A stretch of DNA of 6,443 nucleotides from Polaribacter sp. Lineage in GTDB: Bacteria; Bacteroidota; Bacteroidia; Flavobacteriales; Flavobacteriaceae. Both the position numbers and the translations under genes were made by a program. Every line of letters starts with the position of its first letter. The stretch's first letter is position 1. Below the pieces are notes generated by a model, which was not told where the DNA came from, searched no databases, and saw nothing but the letters and a program-made list of their open reading frames with translations. Shown here in pieces: positions 1 to 6,428 of this stretch. The stretch covers positions 1-6,443 of the forward strand of contig JAQWOW010000258.1 in assembly GCA_029245665.1 (NCBI GenBank), in the 5' to 3' direction.

Positions 1-2256
1 GCCATTGCTTTCAACTGCTGCAATTCCGTTTCCATAATCGATATTCCCAACAAAACCTCTGTTTAACATTTTATTAAAACCCAAGTTTACTTTTAGTTTG
101 TCTTTTAAGAACTTTTTTCCAAAAGAGAAGTCTAATTCGGCCAACCATTCAACTTCAATTTGTCCCTCTAGCGCTCCTGTACCATAATTACCACTCAATT
201 CAAAATTGATATCTCCTGGTAATTGATAATTTGCTTGAATAAACCAATAGAGATTCCATTTACTCAAGTTTACATTATAAGTAGAAGATTGAAAACTAGG
301 ATTTGTAACAATAAAACCTGTATAGCCCTCTAGATCTTTTACAAAGTTTAAAGGAGCAAATAATCTAAAATTCCAGTTTGTATTATTCTTGATATTTACT
401 TCTTGTTGCCTTATTTGAGCAGTAATATTGTCTTGACGAATTAACTCAAAAATGACATCATCAGTTTTACTATAGTTAATTGAGAAAAAAGGTTGCCCTT
501 CATAAGTCAAATTAAACTGATAATTATTTGTAAAGGCAGGTGCAAGGTTAGGATTCCCCTCCCTTCCAGAAAACGGATCTAAAAAAGTTACAAAAGAATT
601 TAAAGTACTGTAAGAAGGTCTTTGAATTCTGTAACTGTAAGATAGACTTGCACCCAAAACATCTGTCAACTCTCTACTTAAAGATGTACTTGGAAATATT
701 TTCTTGATAGGTCTTCTTTTAATTTTTGTTGCTGGCAAACCGTTTTCTATAAAAGTAGAAGTTCCTCGAGTATTACTGTCTTCGTATCGAAACCCAACAG
801 AAAAAGACCATTTTCCAAGTGTTGCATTCGCTTTAGAATAAACAGCAAAAATAGTTTCGTCTACAATAAAACGACTACTTTCCTCATCAATTAGATTAAA
901 ACCACCTGAAGTATTATCAAGAGATTGTAAATCATTATCTGTTACTACATCTGCATACCTTGTTCCTGCAGTTAGTTTTAGATTATCGGAAATTGTTTTG
1001 GAATAATCTAGTCGATACGTTTTTATATTAAAGGTTCCGTCTTGATGGTACATTCTGTCTGAATACGGAATTGTACTTCCAGTAATATCAAAAAGTGTAT
1101 TTGTACTGTTATTAGTAAAATCTACATAGTTAAAATCTACGACTAATTTCTCTGAATTAGTTTTGTATTCGTAATAAGGGTTGATGTTAAAATTAGCACG
1201 ATCTCTATCAAAAGCGTTTTCAGTTAAAAGCGAATTAGTTTGTGAAGCATCTGAAATTATGGTGGTGCTAATGGCAGTTCTTGTCGACTTTCTATTATCA
1301 TAACGTCCACCAATTCCTATAGAGTGATTGTTATTTAGATAATAATCTAGATTGCCACCAATACTGAAGTTATCTGGGTCATAGGGTTCTATGGTAACTT
1401 GATTATAGGTTTCTGAGCCAACAGTTCTCACTAAAAATAAATCATCTCTCCAAGTTGACTGCGAATAGTTTATACTTGTTTGCCAATTTAATTTATTTTT
1501 ATAACTAGCAATAGAAAACCCAGATCCCCATTCTAGTCCCTCATCTTCACCTACCCAAGAACTTATATTTCCATTCGTTCCTAATCGTATGTTTTTCTTT
1601 AAAATAATATTGATAATAGCCCCAGAACCAGAAGCCTCATATTCTGCTCCGGGTTGTTCAATTACTTCAATTTTAGATATATTATCTGCAGGAAAATCTC
1701 TCAAAAGAGTTTGAACATCCATATATTCTGTTGTCTTACCATTAATTAAAATACGAACACCCCTATTTCCTGCAATAGAAATTCCATTGTTGGTAACTAA
1801 AACCCCTGGAACTTTTCGCATTACATCTTGTAAATTGGTGTTTGTCATTTCTGATTTTTCTAGATCTACAATTAATTTTTCTGCTGTTTGTTTGATAACA
1901 GGACGTTTGCTTTTTACAACTATTTCATTTAAAAGCTGACTCTCTTCTTTTAAAGTGATGTTAATTGTTTTATCTGAATTGATTTCTACTTCGTTAATTT
2001 TTTGAGTTTCAAAACCGAGCATAGAAACTTCAATCGTATATTTTCCTGAAGAAATATTTTCAAGGATATAATCACCATCATCATTAGAAACCGTTCCTGT
2101 TGGGTTTTTTTTATCTCCAATTTCTTCTATTACGATATTGGCAAAAGCAAGTGATTGGTTTTGTTGATCAATAATTTTTCCTGAGATAGAATGCTGAGAA
2201 AAGGAGTTCAATACACCGAGTATCAAAATAAAAAAACATATTGAAAAAGGTTTCAT
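1..2256 (-). CDS. TonB-dependent receptor, outer membrane beta-barrel family (C-terminus cut by window edge)
   Basis: Reading from the ATG at 2256 gives 752 uninterrupted codons that run off the window, so the 3' end and stop are missing. Residues 1-20 look like a signal peptide (hydrophobic core, cleavage near SFS|Q). Residues 22-105 match a carboxypeptidase-regulatory-like domain (SGKIID, GTVSNDDGDYILENI, LGFET). Residues 107-222 match a TonB plug (NEIVVKSKRPVI, MRKVPGVLV, RILINGK, IEVIEQPGAEYEASGSGAIINI). The rest shows alternating aromatic beta-strands and the signature RPSYSTLNSF ... DPFSGREGNPNLAP (about 546-573), typical of the OMP_b-brl_3 type barrel. Such proteins sit in the outer membrane and import a ligand using TonB/ExbB/ExbD energy. 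No susD-like partner is next to it, and the substrate cannot be told. Family members are usually somewhat longer, so probably only the last few barrel strands are lost. Family call is firm; ligand unknown. Confidence 0.93.
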   Translation of the reverse strand, partial: MKPFSICFFILILGVLNSFSQHSISGKIIDQQNQSLAFANIVIEEIGDKKNPTGTVSNDDGDYILENISSGKYTIEVSMLGFETQKINEVEINSDKTINITLKEESQLLNEIVVKSKRPVIKQTAEKLIVDLEKSEMTNTNLQDVMRKVPGVLVTNNGISIAGNRGVRILINGKTTEYMDVQTLLRDFPADNISKIEVIEQPGAEYEASGSGAIINIILKKNIRLGTNGNISSWVGEDEGLEWGSGFSIASYKNKLNWQTSINYSQSTWRDDLFLVRTVGSETYNQVTIEPYDPDNFSIGGNLDYYLNNNHSIGIGGRYDNRKSTRTAISTTIISDASQTNSLLTENAFDRDRANFNINPYYEYKTNSEKLVVDFNYVDFTNNSTNTLFDITGSTIPYSDRMYHQDGTFNIKTYRLDYSKTISDNLKLTAGTRYADVVTDNDLQSLDNTSGGFNLIDEESSRFIVDETIFAVYSKANATLGKWSFSVGFRYEDSNTRGTSTFIENGLPATKIKRRPIKKIFPSTSLSRELTDVLGASLSYSYRIQRPSYSTLNSFVTFLDPFSGREGNPNLAPAFTNNYQFNLTYEGQPFFSINYSKTDDVIFELIRQDNITAQIRQQEVNIKNNTNWNFRLFAPLNFVKDLEGYTGFIVTNPSFQSSTYNVNLSKWNLYWFIQANYQLPGDINFELSGNYGTGALEGQIEVEWLAELDFSFGKKFLKDKLKVNLGFNKMLNRGFVGNIDYGNGIAAVESNG

Positions 2257-2328
2257 TTCTTTGATTTTAATAGTTAATTTAATTTTTTACTAAGACGTAG
2301 TTAAAAGAGTTTTGTTACAAGGAAAATT

Positions 2329-2358
2329 GAAACCTATCGGATTGGGATAAATATCCAA
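2329..2358 (-). promoter_or_regulatory. Candidate flavobacterial promoter for the TonB-dependent receptor
   Basis: On the minus strand a TTG (plus 2356-2358) is followed after 19 bases by TAGGTTTC (plus 2329-2336). This is one base off the Bacteroidota -7 consensus TAnnTTTG, and the spacing fits the known TTG to -7 distance. It would start transcription near 2322 and leave a leader of about 65 bases before the ATG at 2256. The match is short and AT-rich DNA offers many near-matches, so this is an inference. Confidence 0.4.
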
Positions 2359-2360
2359 TC
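2340..2360. repeat. Imperfect palindrome overlapping the receptor promoter
   Basis: GATTGG (2340-2345) and CCAATC (2355-2360) are perfect inverted arms. The inner bases GATA and TAT extend the pairing if one G is bulged. The palindrome covers the putative -33 TTG and part of the spacer of the receptor promoter, a position suited to a repressor or activator dimer. No T tract follows on either strand, so it is not a good intrinsic terminator. Apart from this and the promoter, I see nothing recognisable in the 258-base gap 2257-2514. Confidence 0.4.
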
Positions 2361-2514
2361 TATAAAGTTTGTTTTTCTGAAAAAGTAAGACGGTTTTAAT
2401 CTGCAAATAGTTGTATCTGAAAAAACGTTACAGAGTTTGAAACTACAAGAGTCTGAATTTTTTAATTACACAAATTTTATGTGTATGTGTTAGATACAAA
2501 AAGCATCTGTGATG

Positions 2515-3213
2515 TTAATCCCTTCCTCCCAAAATTTGCAATGCCCAATATAGTAACATCGCTAAAGACCCCAAAGCAGCTACTAAATATGTTCTTGCAG
2601 CCCATTTTAGTGCATCTGTTGCTCCCGCTAATTCTTGTTGAGAAACCATGTTTTTATTTTGCAACCAAGCCAAAGCTCTATTGCTTGCATCATATTCTAC
2701 CGGCAATGTGACAAAACTAAAAACGGTTGCAAACCCCATCAAAATTAGACCTAAAATGGCAACATAAAACCCAATACCAGTAGCTCCAGAACTGGCACCT
2801 AAAATGATTCCACCAATTACTAACCATTGAGAGAATTTAGAGCTGATACTTACAATGGGTACTAATTGAGAACGCAATGTTAAATAACTGTAGGCTTTTG
2901 CGTGTTGAACTGCATGTCCGCATTCGTGAGCAGCAACAGCAGCGGCAGCGGCGTTTCTCTGGTTGTATACAGATTCACTTAAATTAACAGTTTTCTCTTT
3001 TGGATTGTAATGATCTGTCAATTTTCCAGGAGTAGAAATTACTTTTACATCGTAAATTCCATTGTCAGAAAGCATTTTTTCTGCAATTTCAGCTCCACTC
3101 ATGCCATTTCTTAACTGAATTTTAGAATATTTTTTAAATTTTCTTTTTAAAGTGTTACTAATATACCAGCTTGCCAAAGAGATTACACCAATTAAAATAT
3201 AGAACTCGATCAT
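2515..3213 (-). CDS. YugP-family membrane zinc metallopeptidase
   Basis: The 232-residue protein is close to the length of Bacillus YugP (neutral zinc metallopeptidase 2 family). The catalytic HEXXH motif is HECGH at residues 96-100, inside AAHECGHAVQHA, preceded by an alanine-rich helix. VEYDAS at 172-177 supplies the likely third zinc ligand, E173. LTDHYNP at 65-71 and the following NLSESVY are also typical of the family. Hydrophobic segments at about 3-20, 131-147, 148-170 and 205-228 indicate an inner-membrane protein, with the HEXXH helix following the N-terminal anchor. The start at 3213 gives the expected N-terminal membrane anchor; its leader is A/T-rich with no Shine-Dalgarno site, as usual in Bacteroidota. 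It is divergent from ansA across a 95-base spacer. Natural substrate is unknown; a role in membrane protein turnover is only an inference. No oddity in the catalytic residues. Confidence 0.93.
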   Translation of the reverse strand: MIEFYILIGVISLASWYISNTLKRKFKKYSKIQLRNGMSGAEIAEKMLSDNGIYDVKVISTPGKLTDHYNPKEKTVNLSESVYNQRNAAAAAVAAHECGHAVQHAKAYSYLTLRSQLVPIVSISSKFSQWLVIGGIILGASSGATGIGFYVAILGLILMGFATVFSFVTLPVEYDASNRALAWLQNKNMVSQQELAGATDALKWAARTYLVAALGSLAMLLYWALQILGGRD

Positions 3214-3232
3214 AATTTATATTGTTTTAAAA

Positions 3233-3261
3233 TTGTATTTCATTTTTGTTTGATAAATTTA
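3233..3261 (+). promoter_or_regulatory. Candidate ansA promoter in the divergent spacer
   Basis: TTG (3233-3235), then 18 bases, then TAAATTTA (3254-3261), which differs from TAnnTTTG only in the last base. Transcription would begin near 3267, about 40 bases before the preferred ansA start at 3309. TAAATTTA is its own reverse complement, so the same octamer could act as a -7 element for the metallopeptidase on the other strand; there the nearest TTG lies 15 bases upstream, which is a little short. Weak, consensus-based call. Confidence 0.3.
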
Positions 3262-3308
3262 CAACATAAAGTATTCCAATGTGTTTTTTGGAGTGTAAAA
3301 ATGACAAA

Positions 3309-4361
3309 ATGACAAACAAACCTTCGATATTACTTATTTATACAGGTGGAACCATCGGAATGATCAAAGACTATAAAACGAAGGCTTTAAAAACTTTTGA
3401 TTTTAGTCAGATTGTAGATAAAATTCCTGAATTGCAACAGTTAAACTGTAAAATAAAAAGTATTTCTTTTGAGGAACCTATAGACTCCTCTAATATGAAC
3501 ACGAAATATTACGTAGATATTGTTGAAATTATTGAAGAAAATTACCAGAAATTTGATGGATTTGTGGTTTTAACAGGTTCAGACAGTATGTCTTTTGCAT
3601 CTTCTGCAATAAGTTTTATGCTAGAGAACCTTCAGAAACCAGTGATTTTCACAGGTTCTCAATTGCCTATTGGAGACCTAAGAACAGATGCCAAAGAGAA
3701 TTTAATTACGGCTATAGAAATTGCAAGTGCAACTAAAAACGGAGCGCCAATAATAAATGAAGTTTGCTTGTATTTTGAGTATAAATTGTATAGAGCCAAC
3801 AGAACTACAAAAATAAGTGCAGAACAGTTTGAAGCTTTTGCATCTATGAATTTCCCTCCACTAGCAGAAAGTGGCGTTCATCTTAAGTTTCATGAACATT
3901 TAATTCATCAACCAAAAAAGACAGCGAATACTTTAATAGTTAGAAAGAAGTTAGTAGATGATGTAGTTTTCCTAAAAATATTTCCAGGGATTTCAGATAT
4001 AGTAGTAAAAAGCATTTTAAACATACCAAATTTAAAAGGAGTAATTTTAGAAACATACGGTGCCGGAAATGCACCAAATTCAGAAAATTTCATACAGCTT
4101 TTAAAAAATGCAATCAATAAAGGGATTAAAATCATAAACGTCACACAATGTGAAAGTGGAAGAGTTTTAATGGGGCATTATGATACAAGTTTGTTGCTCA
4201 AGAAAATAGGAGTAATAGACGGTAAGGATATTACTTCAGAATCTGCTGTAGCTAAGTTAATGTATTTACTAAATGAAAATTTATCAACAGAAGATTTTAA
4301 ATGCTTTTTTGAAAAGTCATTGAGGGGTGAAATAACAGATATTTCATTTTTAAAGGTATAA
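3309..4361 (+). CDS. ansA: Type I (cytoplasmic) L-asparaginase
   Basis: Hydrolyses L-asparagine to aspartate and ammonia. The 350-residue form starting at 3309 (MTNKPSILL) begins just before the first motif, as AnsA proteins do. An in-frame ATG at 3279 would add ten unlikely residues (MCFLECKNDK). There is no signal peptide. Motif 1 is YTGGTIGM (11-18) with the nucleophile at T15. Motif 2 is TGSDSM (89-94), where E. coli AnsA has HGTDTM, so S91-D92 replace Thr-Asp. RTTK (165-168) gives the catalytic lysine K168. The AnsA-type segments LYRANRTTK, EAFAS, TYGAGNAP and NVTQCESGRV follow; T167 and C281 match residues of the allosteric asparagine site in the E. coli enzyme. The C-terminal part has GVIDGKDIT and KLMYLL. 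It appears monocistronic, divergent from the metallopeptidase, and is separated by about 200 bases from exbB. Family certain; effect of the motif 2 changes unknown. Confidence 0.94.
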   Translation: MTNKPSILLIYTGGTIGMIKDYKTKALKTFDFSQIVDKIPELQQLNCKIKSISFEEPIDSSNMNTKYYVDIVEIIEENYQKFDGFVVLTGSDSMSFASSAISFMLENLQKPVIFTGSQLPIGDLRTDAKENLITAIEIASATKNGAPIINEVCLYFEYKLYRANRTTKISAEQFEAFASMNFPPLAESGVHLKFHEHLIHQPKKTANTLIVRKKLVDDVVFLKIFPGISDIVVKSILNIPNLKGVILETYGAGNAPNSENFIQLLKNAINKGIKIINVTQCESGRVLMGHYDTSLLLKKIGVIDGKDITSESAVAKLMYLLNENLSTEDFKCFFEKSLRGEITDISFLKV

Positions 4362-4427
4362 TTGAAGAGAATCAATTACAATAGACTAAATAGATTGACT
4401 TTTTTTTTTAATCTTCAATATTTTTTT
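4361..4427 (+). terminator. Terminator-like inverted repeat after ansA
   Basis: ATTGAAGA (4361-4368) and TCTTCAAT (4412-4419) are perfect 8-base inverted arms, followed by A and seven Ts (4421-4427). Nested inside are TCAAT (4372-4376) and ATTGA (4394-4398), followed by CT10 (Ts at 4400-4409). Each stem is AT-rich and the loops are long (43 and 17 bases), so neither is a classic hairpin. The position just after the ansA stop and the T tracts make termination plausible. Confidence 0.33.
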
Positions 4428-4506
4428 GTTACTTGGCACTCTCAAAAGTATAGCTGATATTTAGCAGTTCTGTGGAATATAGACAGATTAGCTTCACCTT
4501 ATCTTT

Positions 4507-4530
4507 TTGAGTTTAAAAATTATATCTTTA
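4507..4530 (+). promoter_or_regulatory. Possible -7 element for the exbB operon
   Basis: TATCTTTA at 4523-4530 is one base from TAnnTTTG and would give a start near 4536 and a leader of about 27 bases before exbB. The nearest TTG (4507-4509) is only 13 bases upstream, shorter than the usual 17-23. The leader (4531-4562) is A-rich with no Shine-Dalgarno site. Weak call, but an operon promoter is expected somewhere in the 201-base gap 4362-4562. Confidence 0.25.
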
Positions 4531-4562
4531 ACCCACTAACTATTAAAATTAATAATAAAAAG

Positions 4563-5285
4563 ATGAAAAAAGTAGTAAATATCCTAACTGTAACTGGATT
4601 TATGTTTTTTGGAGCGGTTCAATCAACTTTCGCACAAGAAGCAGCTGAGCAATCAAGAACTTTTCACCAAGAATTAAAACTTCGTTTTATTGAAGGTGGC
4701 CCTGGATTTATGGGAATTGTACTTGTTGCCTTAATATTAGGTTTGGCAATTGCAATTGAAAGAATTATTTATTTAAACATGGCAACGACCAATACTAAGA
4801 AATTAGTAGCAAGCGTAGATGATGCTTTAAGCTCTGGTGGTGTAGAAGCTGCAAAAGAAGTTTGTAGAAACTCTAAAGGACCAGTAGCATCTATCTTTTA
4901 CCAAGGTTTAGATAGAGCAGATGATGGTATAGATTCAGCAGAAAAAGCGATTGTAAGTTATGGAGGAGTTCAAATGGGATTATTAGAGAAAAATATTTCT
5001 TGGTTGTCTTTATTTATCGCATTAGCACCAATGCTTGGTTTCATGGGAACTGTAATTGGTATGATTGGAGCATTTGATGCAATTGCTGTAGCAAATGATA
5101 TTTCGCCAGCGGTTGTTGCAGGAGGTATTAAAGTAGCCTTATTAACAACGGTTTTTGGATTAGTTGTTGCAATTATTTTACAAATTTTTTACAACTACAT
5201 CATTTCTAAAGTAGATAGTATTGTAAATAATATGGAAGATGCATCTATTTCTTTAGTAGATTTATTAGTAAAGTATAAAAAATAA
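4563..5285 (+). CDS. exbB: MotA/TolQ/ExbB-family proton channel protein
   Basis: Inner-membrane stator subunit that, with ExbD, converts proton motive force into movement of TonB. The 240-residue protein has a signal-peptide-like N-terminus (1-24, cleavage near TFA|Q), then TM1 at about 47-70 (ending AIERIIYL), a cytoplasmic domain (about 73-145), TM2 at about 147-172 and TM3 at about 185-212. TM2 carries APMLGFMGTVIGMI (155-168), the hallmark of the family; T163 corresponds to E. coli ExbB T148. In TM3, LLTTVFGL aligns without gaps to the E. coli segment LLATAIGL, with T196 matching T181. In the same alignment the conserved TM3 glutamate (E. coli E176) is V191, next to K190, and the following Ala-Ile-Pro becomes AII. 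It is the first gene of a tight operon (8 bases to the next gene). A TolQ or other motor role is possible, but the two-step ExbB/ExbD layout favours TonB energisation. Confidence 0.9.
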   Translation: MKKVVNILTVTGFMFFGAVQSTFAQEAAEQSRTFHQELKLRFIEGGPGFMGIVLVALILGLAIAIERIIYLNMATTNTKKLVASVDDALSSGGVEAAKEVCRNSKGPVASIFYQGLDRADDGIDSAEKAIVSYGGVQMGLLEKNISWLSLFIALAPMLGFMGTVIGMIGAFDAIAVANDISPAVVAGGIKVALLTTVFGLVVAIILQIFYNYIISKVDSIVNNMEDASISLVDLLVKYKK

Positions 5286-5293
5286 CTTTTCTT

Positions 5294-5764
5294 ATGAAAG
5301 ATAATAAAATTTCAAAAATTATCACATACGTTATCACACTACTTGCCCTTATTGGTATTATCTTACTTGTAAGAGTACTAATGGCAGGTGAAGAAGCTGT
5401 TGAAAACGATGTTGATGTAGCGAATAAAGTGGTAAGTCCACTTGTGTATTTCTCACAATACTTACTCTATTTTGCAGTAGGAATAACACTAGTACTATCT
5501 CTAGGAGGATTGTTTAAAAATCCAGAGAGTTTAAAGAAAACTTTATTAGGTTTGGGCGTATTAGGGTTGTTATTTTTAGGGGCATACTCTTTATCAGACA
5601 GCAACATAGTCTTAGATAATGCAGATATCGTTCTGCCAGGAGGAGAAGAAGGTTCATCAACAAATAGATTTGTCGGAACTGGAATCTGGTTTAGCCTGAT
5701 ACTAGGATTTATTGGCCTAGGGTTTTTTGTATACGATTTAGGAAAAGGATTAATAAAATCATAA
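5294..5764 (+). CDS. Unassigned four-helix inner-membrane protein between exbB and exbD
   Basis: I recognise no named domain. The 156-residue product shows four hydrophobic helices at about 8-30, 50-72, 83-100 and 128-152. The charge pattern gives a clear topology. The N-terminus (KDNKISK), the 2-3 loop (FKNPESLKK) and the C-terminus (KGLIKS) are basic and so cytoplasmic. The 1-2 loop (about 31-48) and the 3-4 loop (about 101-127) are acidic, nearly free of lysine and arginine, and so periplasmic. The gene starts 8 bases after the exbB stop and ends 4 bases before the exbD start, so it is surely co-transcribed and probably translationally coupled. From memory, flavobacterial exbB-exbD loci often carry a small membrane protein here. 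Placement suggests an accessory subunit or assembly factor of the ExbB/ExbD motor, but that is inference from context only. The open reading frame itself is secure. Confidence 0.85.
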   Translation: MKDNKISKIITYVITLLALIGIILLVRVLMAGEEAVENDVDVANKVVSPLVYFSQYLLYFAVGITLVLSLGGLFKNPESLKKTLLGLGVLGLLFLGAYSLSDSNIVLDNADIVLPGGEEGSSTNRFVGTGIWFSLILGFIGLGFFVYDLGKGLIKS

Positions 5765-5768
5765 ATAG

Positions 5769-6410
5769 ATGGCAAGAAGAGAGAATCCAGAAATTAATGC
5801 AGGTTCTATGGCAGATATTGCCTTCTTGTTGTTGATCTTTTTTTTAGTTACGACTACGATGAATGTAGATTCTGGAGTTTCAAAGAAATTATCTGAGAAA
5901 CCACCAGCAGACTACGTACCACCAATTATTAAAGAAAAAAACATCTTTGAAGTAAATATTAATAGAAATAATGAGCTTCTAGTAGAAGACAAAAGAATGG
6001 ACATCAAAGAGTTAAAAGCGGCGGCGATTGCTTTTATAAATAATGGTGGAGGTGAAGGTAAAGTAGAAGAAGGAGTTCCTACAGGTCCTTGTGATTATTG
6101 TAATTCAGTTAGAAAACAAGATGAGCCTCAAACAAGTGAGTCTTCTTCAGATCATCCAAACAAGGCAATTATTTCGGTGCAGAGTGATCGGTTGACAGAG
6201 TATGGGACTTATTTAAAAGTTCAAGATGAATTGTTAAGAGCGTATTCTGATTTGAGAAACAGGTTGAGCATACTAAAATATCAAATCCCTTTTCCCGAAC
6301 TTGAAGAGTCTTATAAAAATGATAAGAGTAACGAGTCATTAAAGAAAAAAGTTGAAGATATCAAAACTAGTTATCCTCAAATAATTTCAGATGCAGAACC
6401 TACAAATTAA
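5769..6410 (+). CDS. exbD: ExbD/TolR-family protein with enlarged periplasmic domain
   Basis: Partner of ExbB in the proton-driven motor, anchored in the inner membrane by one helix at about 15-31. The segment INAGSMADIAFLLLIFFLV holds D16, equivalent to the proton-carrying D25 of E. coli ExbD. The basic MARR start is cytoplasmic and the rest periplasmic. The beginning of the usual folded domain is visible (NIFEVNINRNNELLVEDKRMDIKEL, about 58-82). A low-complexity insertion of about 40 residues follows (93-130; glycine, glutamate and serine rich), with CDYC at 108-111. The domain then resumes at NKAIISVQSDRLTEYGTYLKVQDELLRAY (about 131-159). A charged C-terminal extension (about 160-213) follows. 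At 213 residues it is much longer than the roughly 140 of E. coli ExbD; long ExbD forms with a Cys pair are, as I recall, usual in flavobacteria. It begins 4 bases after the preceding stop. Confidence 0.9.
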   Translation: MARRENPEINAGSMADIAFLLLIFFLVTTTMNVDSGVSKKLSEKPPADYVPPIIKEKNIFEVNINRNNELLVEDKRMDIKELKAAAIAFINNGGGEGKVEEGVPTGPCDYCNSVRKQDEPQTSESSSDHPNKAIISVQSDRLTEYGTYLKVQDELLRAYSDLRNRLSILKYQIPFPELEESYKNDKSNESLKKKVEDIKTSYPQIISDAEPTN

Positions 6411-6428
6411 TTTTTAAAATTTAACAAT

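Noticed and set aside
2468..2484. ACACA...TGTGT inverted repeat downstream of the metallopeptidase gene
   Set aside because: Five-base arms only, and no T tract follows on the minus strand, so it does not support a terminator.
2496..2514. CATC-ACA-GATG followed by CTTTTTG on the minus strand just after the metallopeptidase stop
   Set aside because: A four-base stem is too short to call an intrinsic terminator.
2481..2711. Plus-strand open frame of 76 codons across the end of the metallopeptidase gene
   Set aside because: It lies mostly antisense to a well-supported gene, has no recognisable motif and no convincing leader, so it is a chance frame.
2917..2956. Alanine-rich run (AAAAAVAA) before HECGH in the metallopeptidase
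   Set aside because: An alanine-rich helix before HEXXH is normal for this family, so it is not a repeat expansion.
3279..3308. Upstream in-frame ATG that would lengthen the asparaginase by ten residues
   Set aside because: The extension is unlike AnsA N-termini, and the start at 3309 places the first motif at the usual distance. Not fully excluded.
3908..4144. Minus-strand open frame inside ansA
   Set aside because: Fully antisense to conserved asparaginase sequence, with no family features.
4178..4375. Minus-strand open frame over the 3' end of ansA
   Set aside because: Antisense shadow of conserved coding sequence; composition is that of reversed ansA codons.
5467..5775. Minus-strand open frame of 102 codons antisense to the four-helix protein gene
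   Set aside because: Opposes a tight plus-strand operon. The plus-strand product has clear membrane helices and correct gene spacing, while the minus frame has neither.
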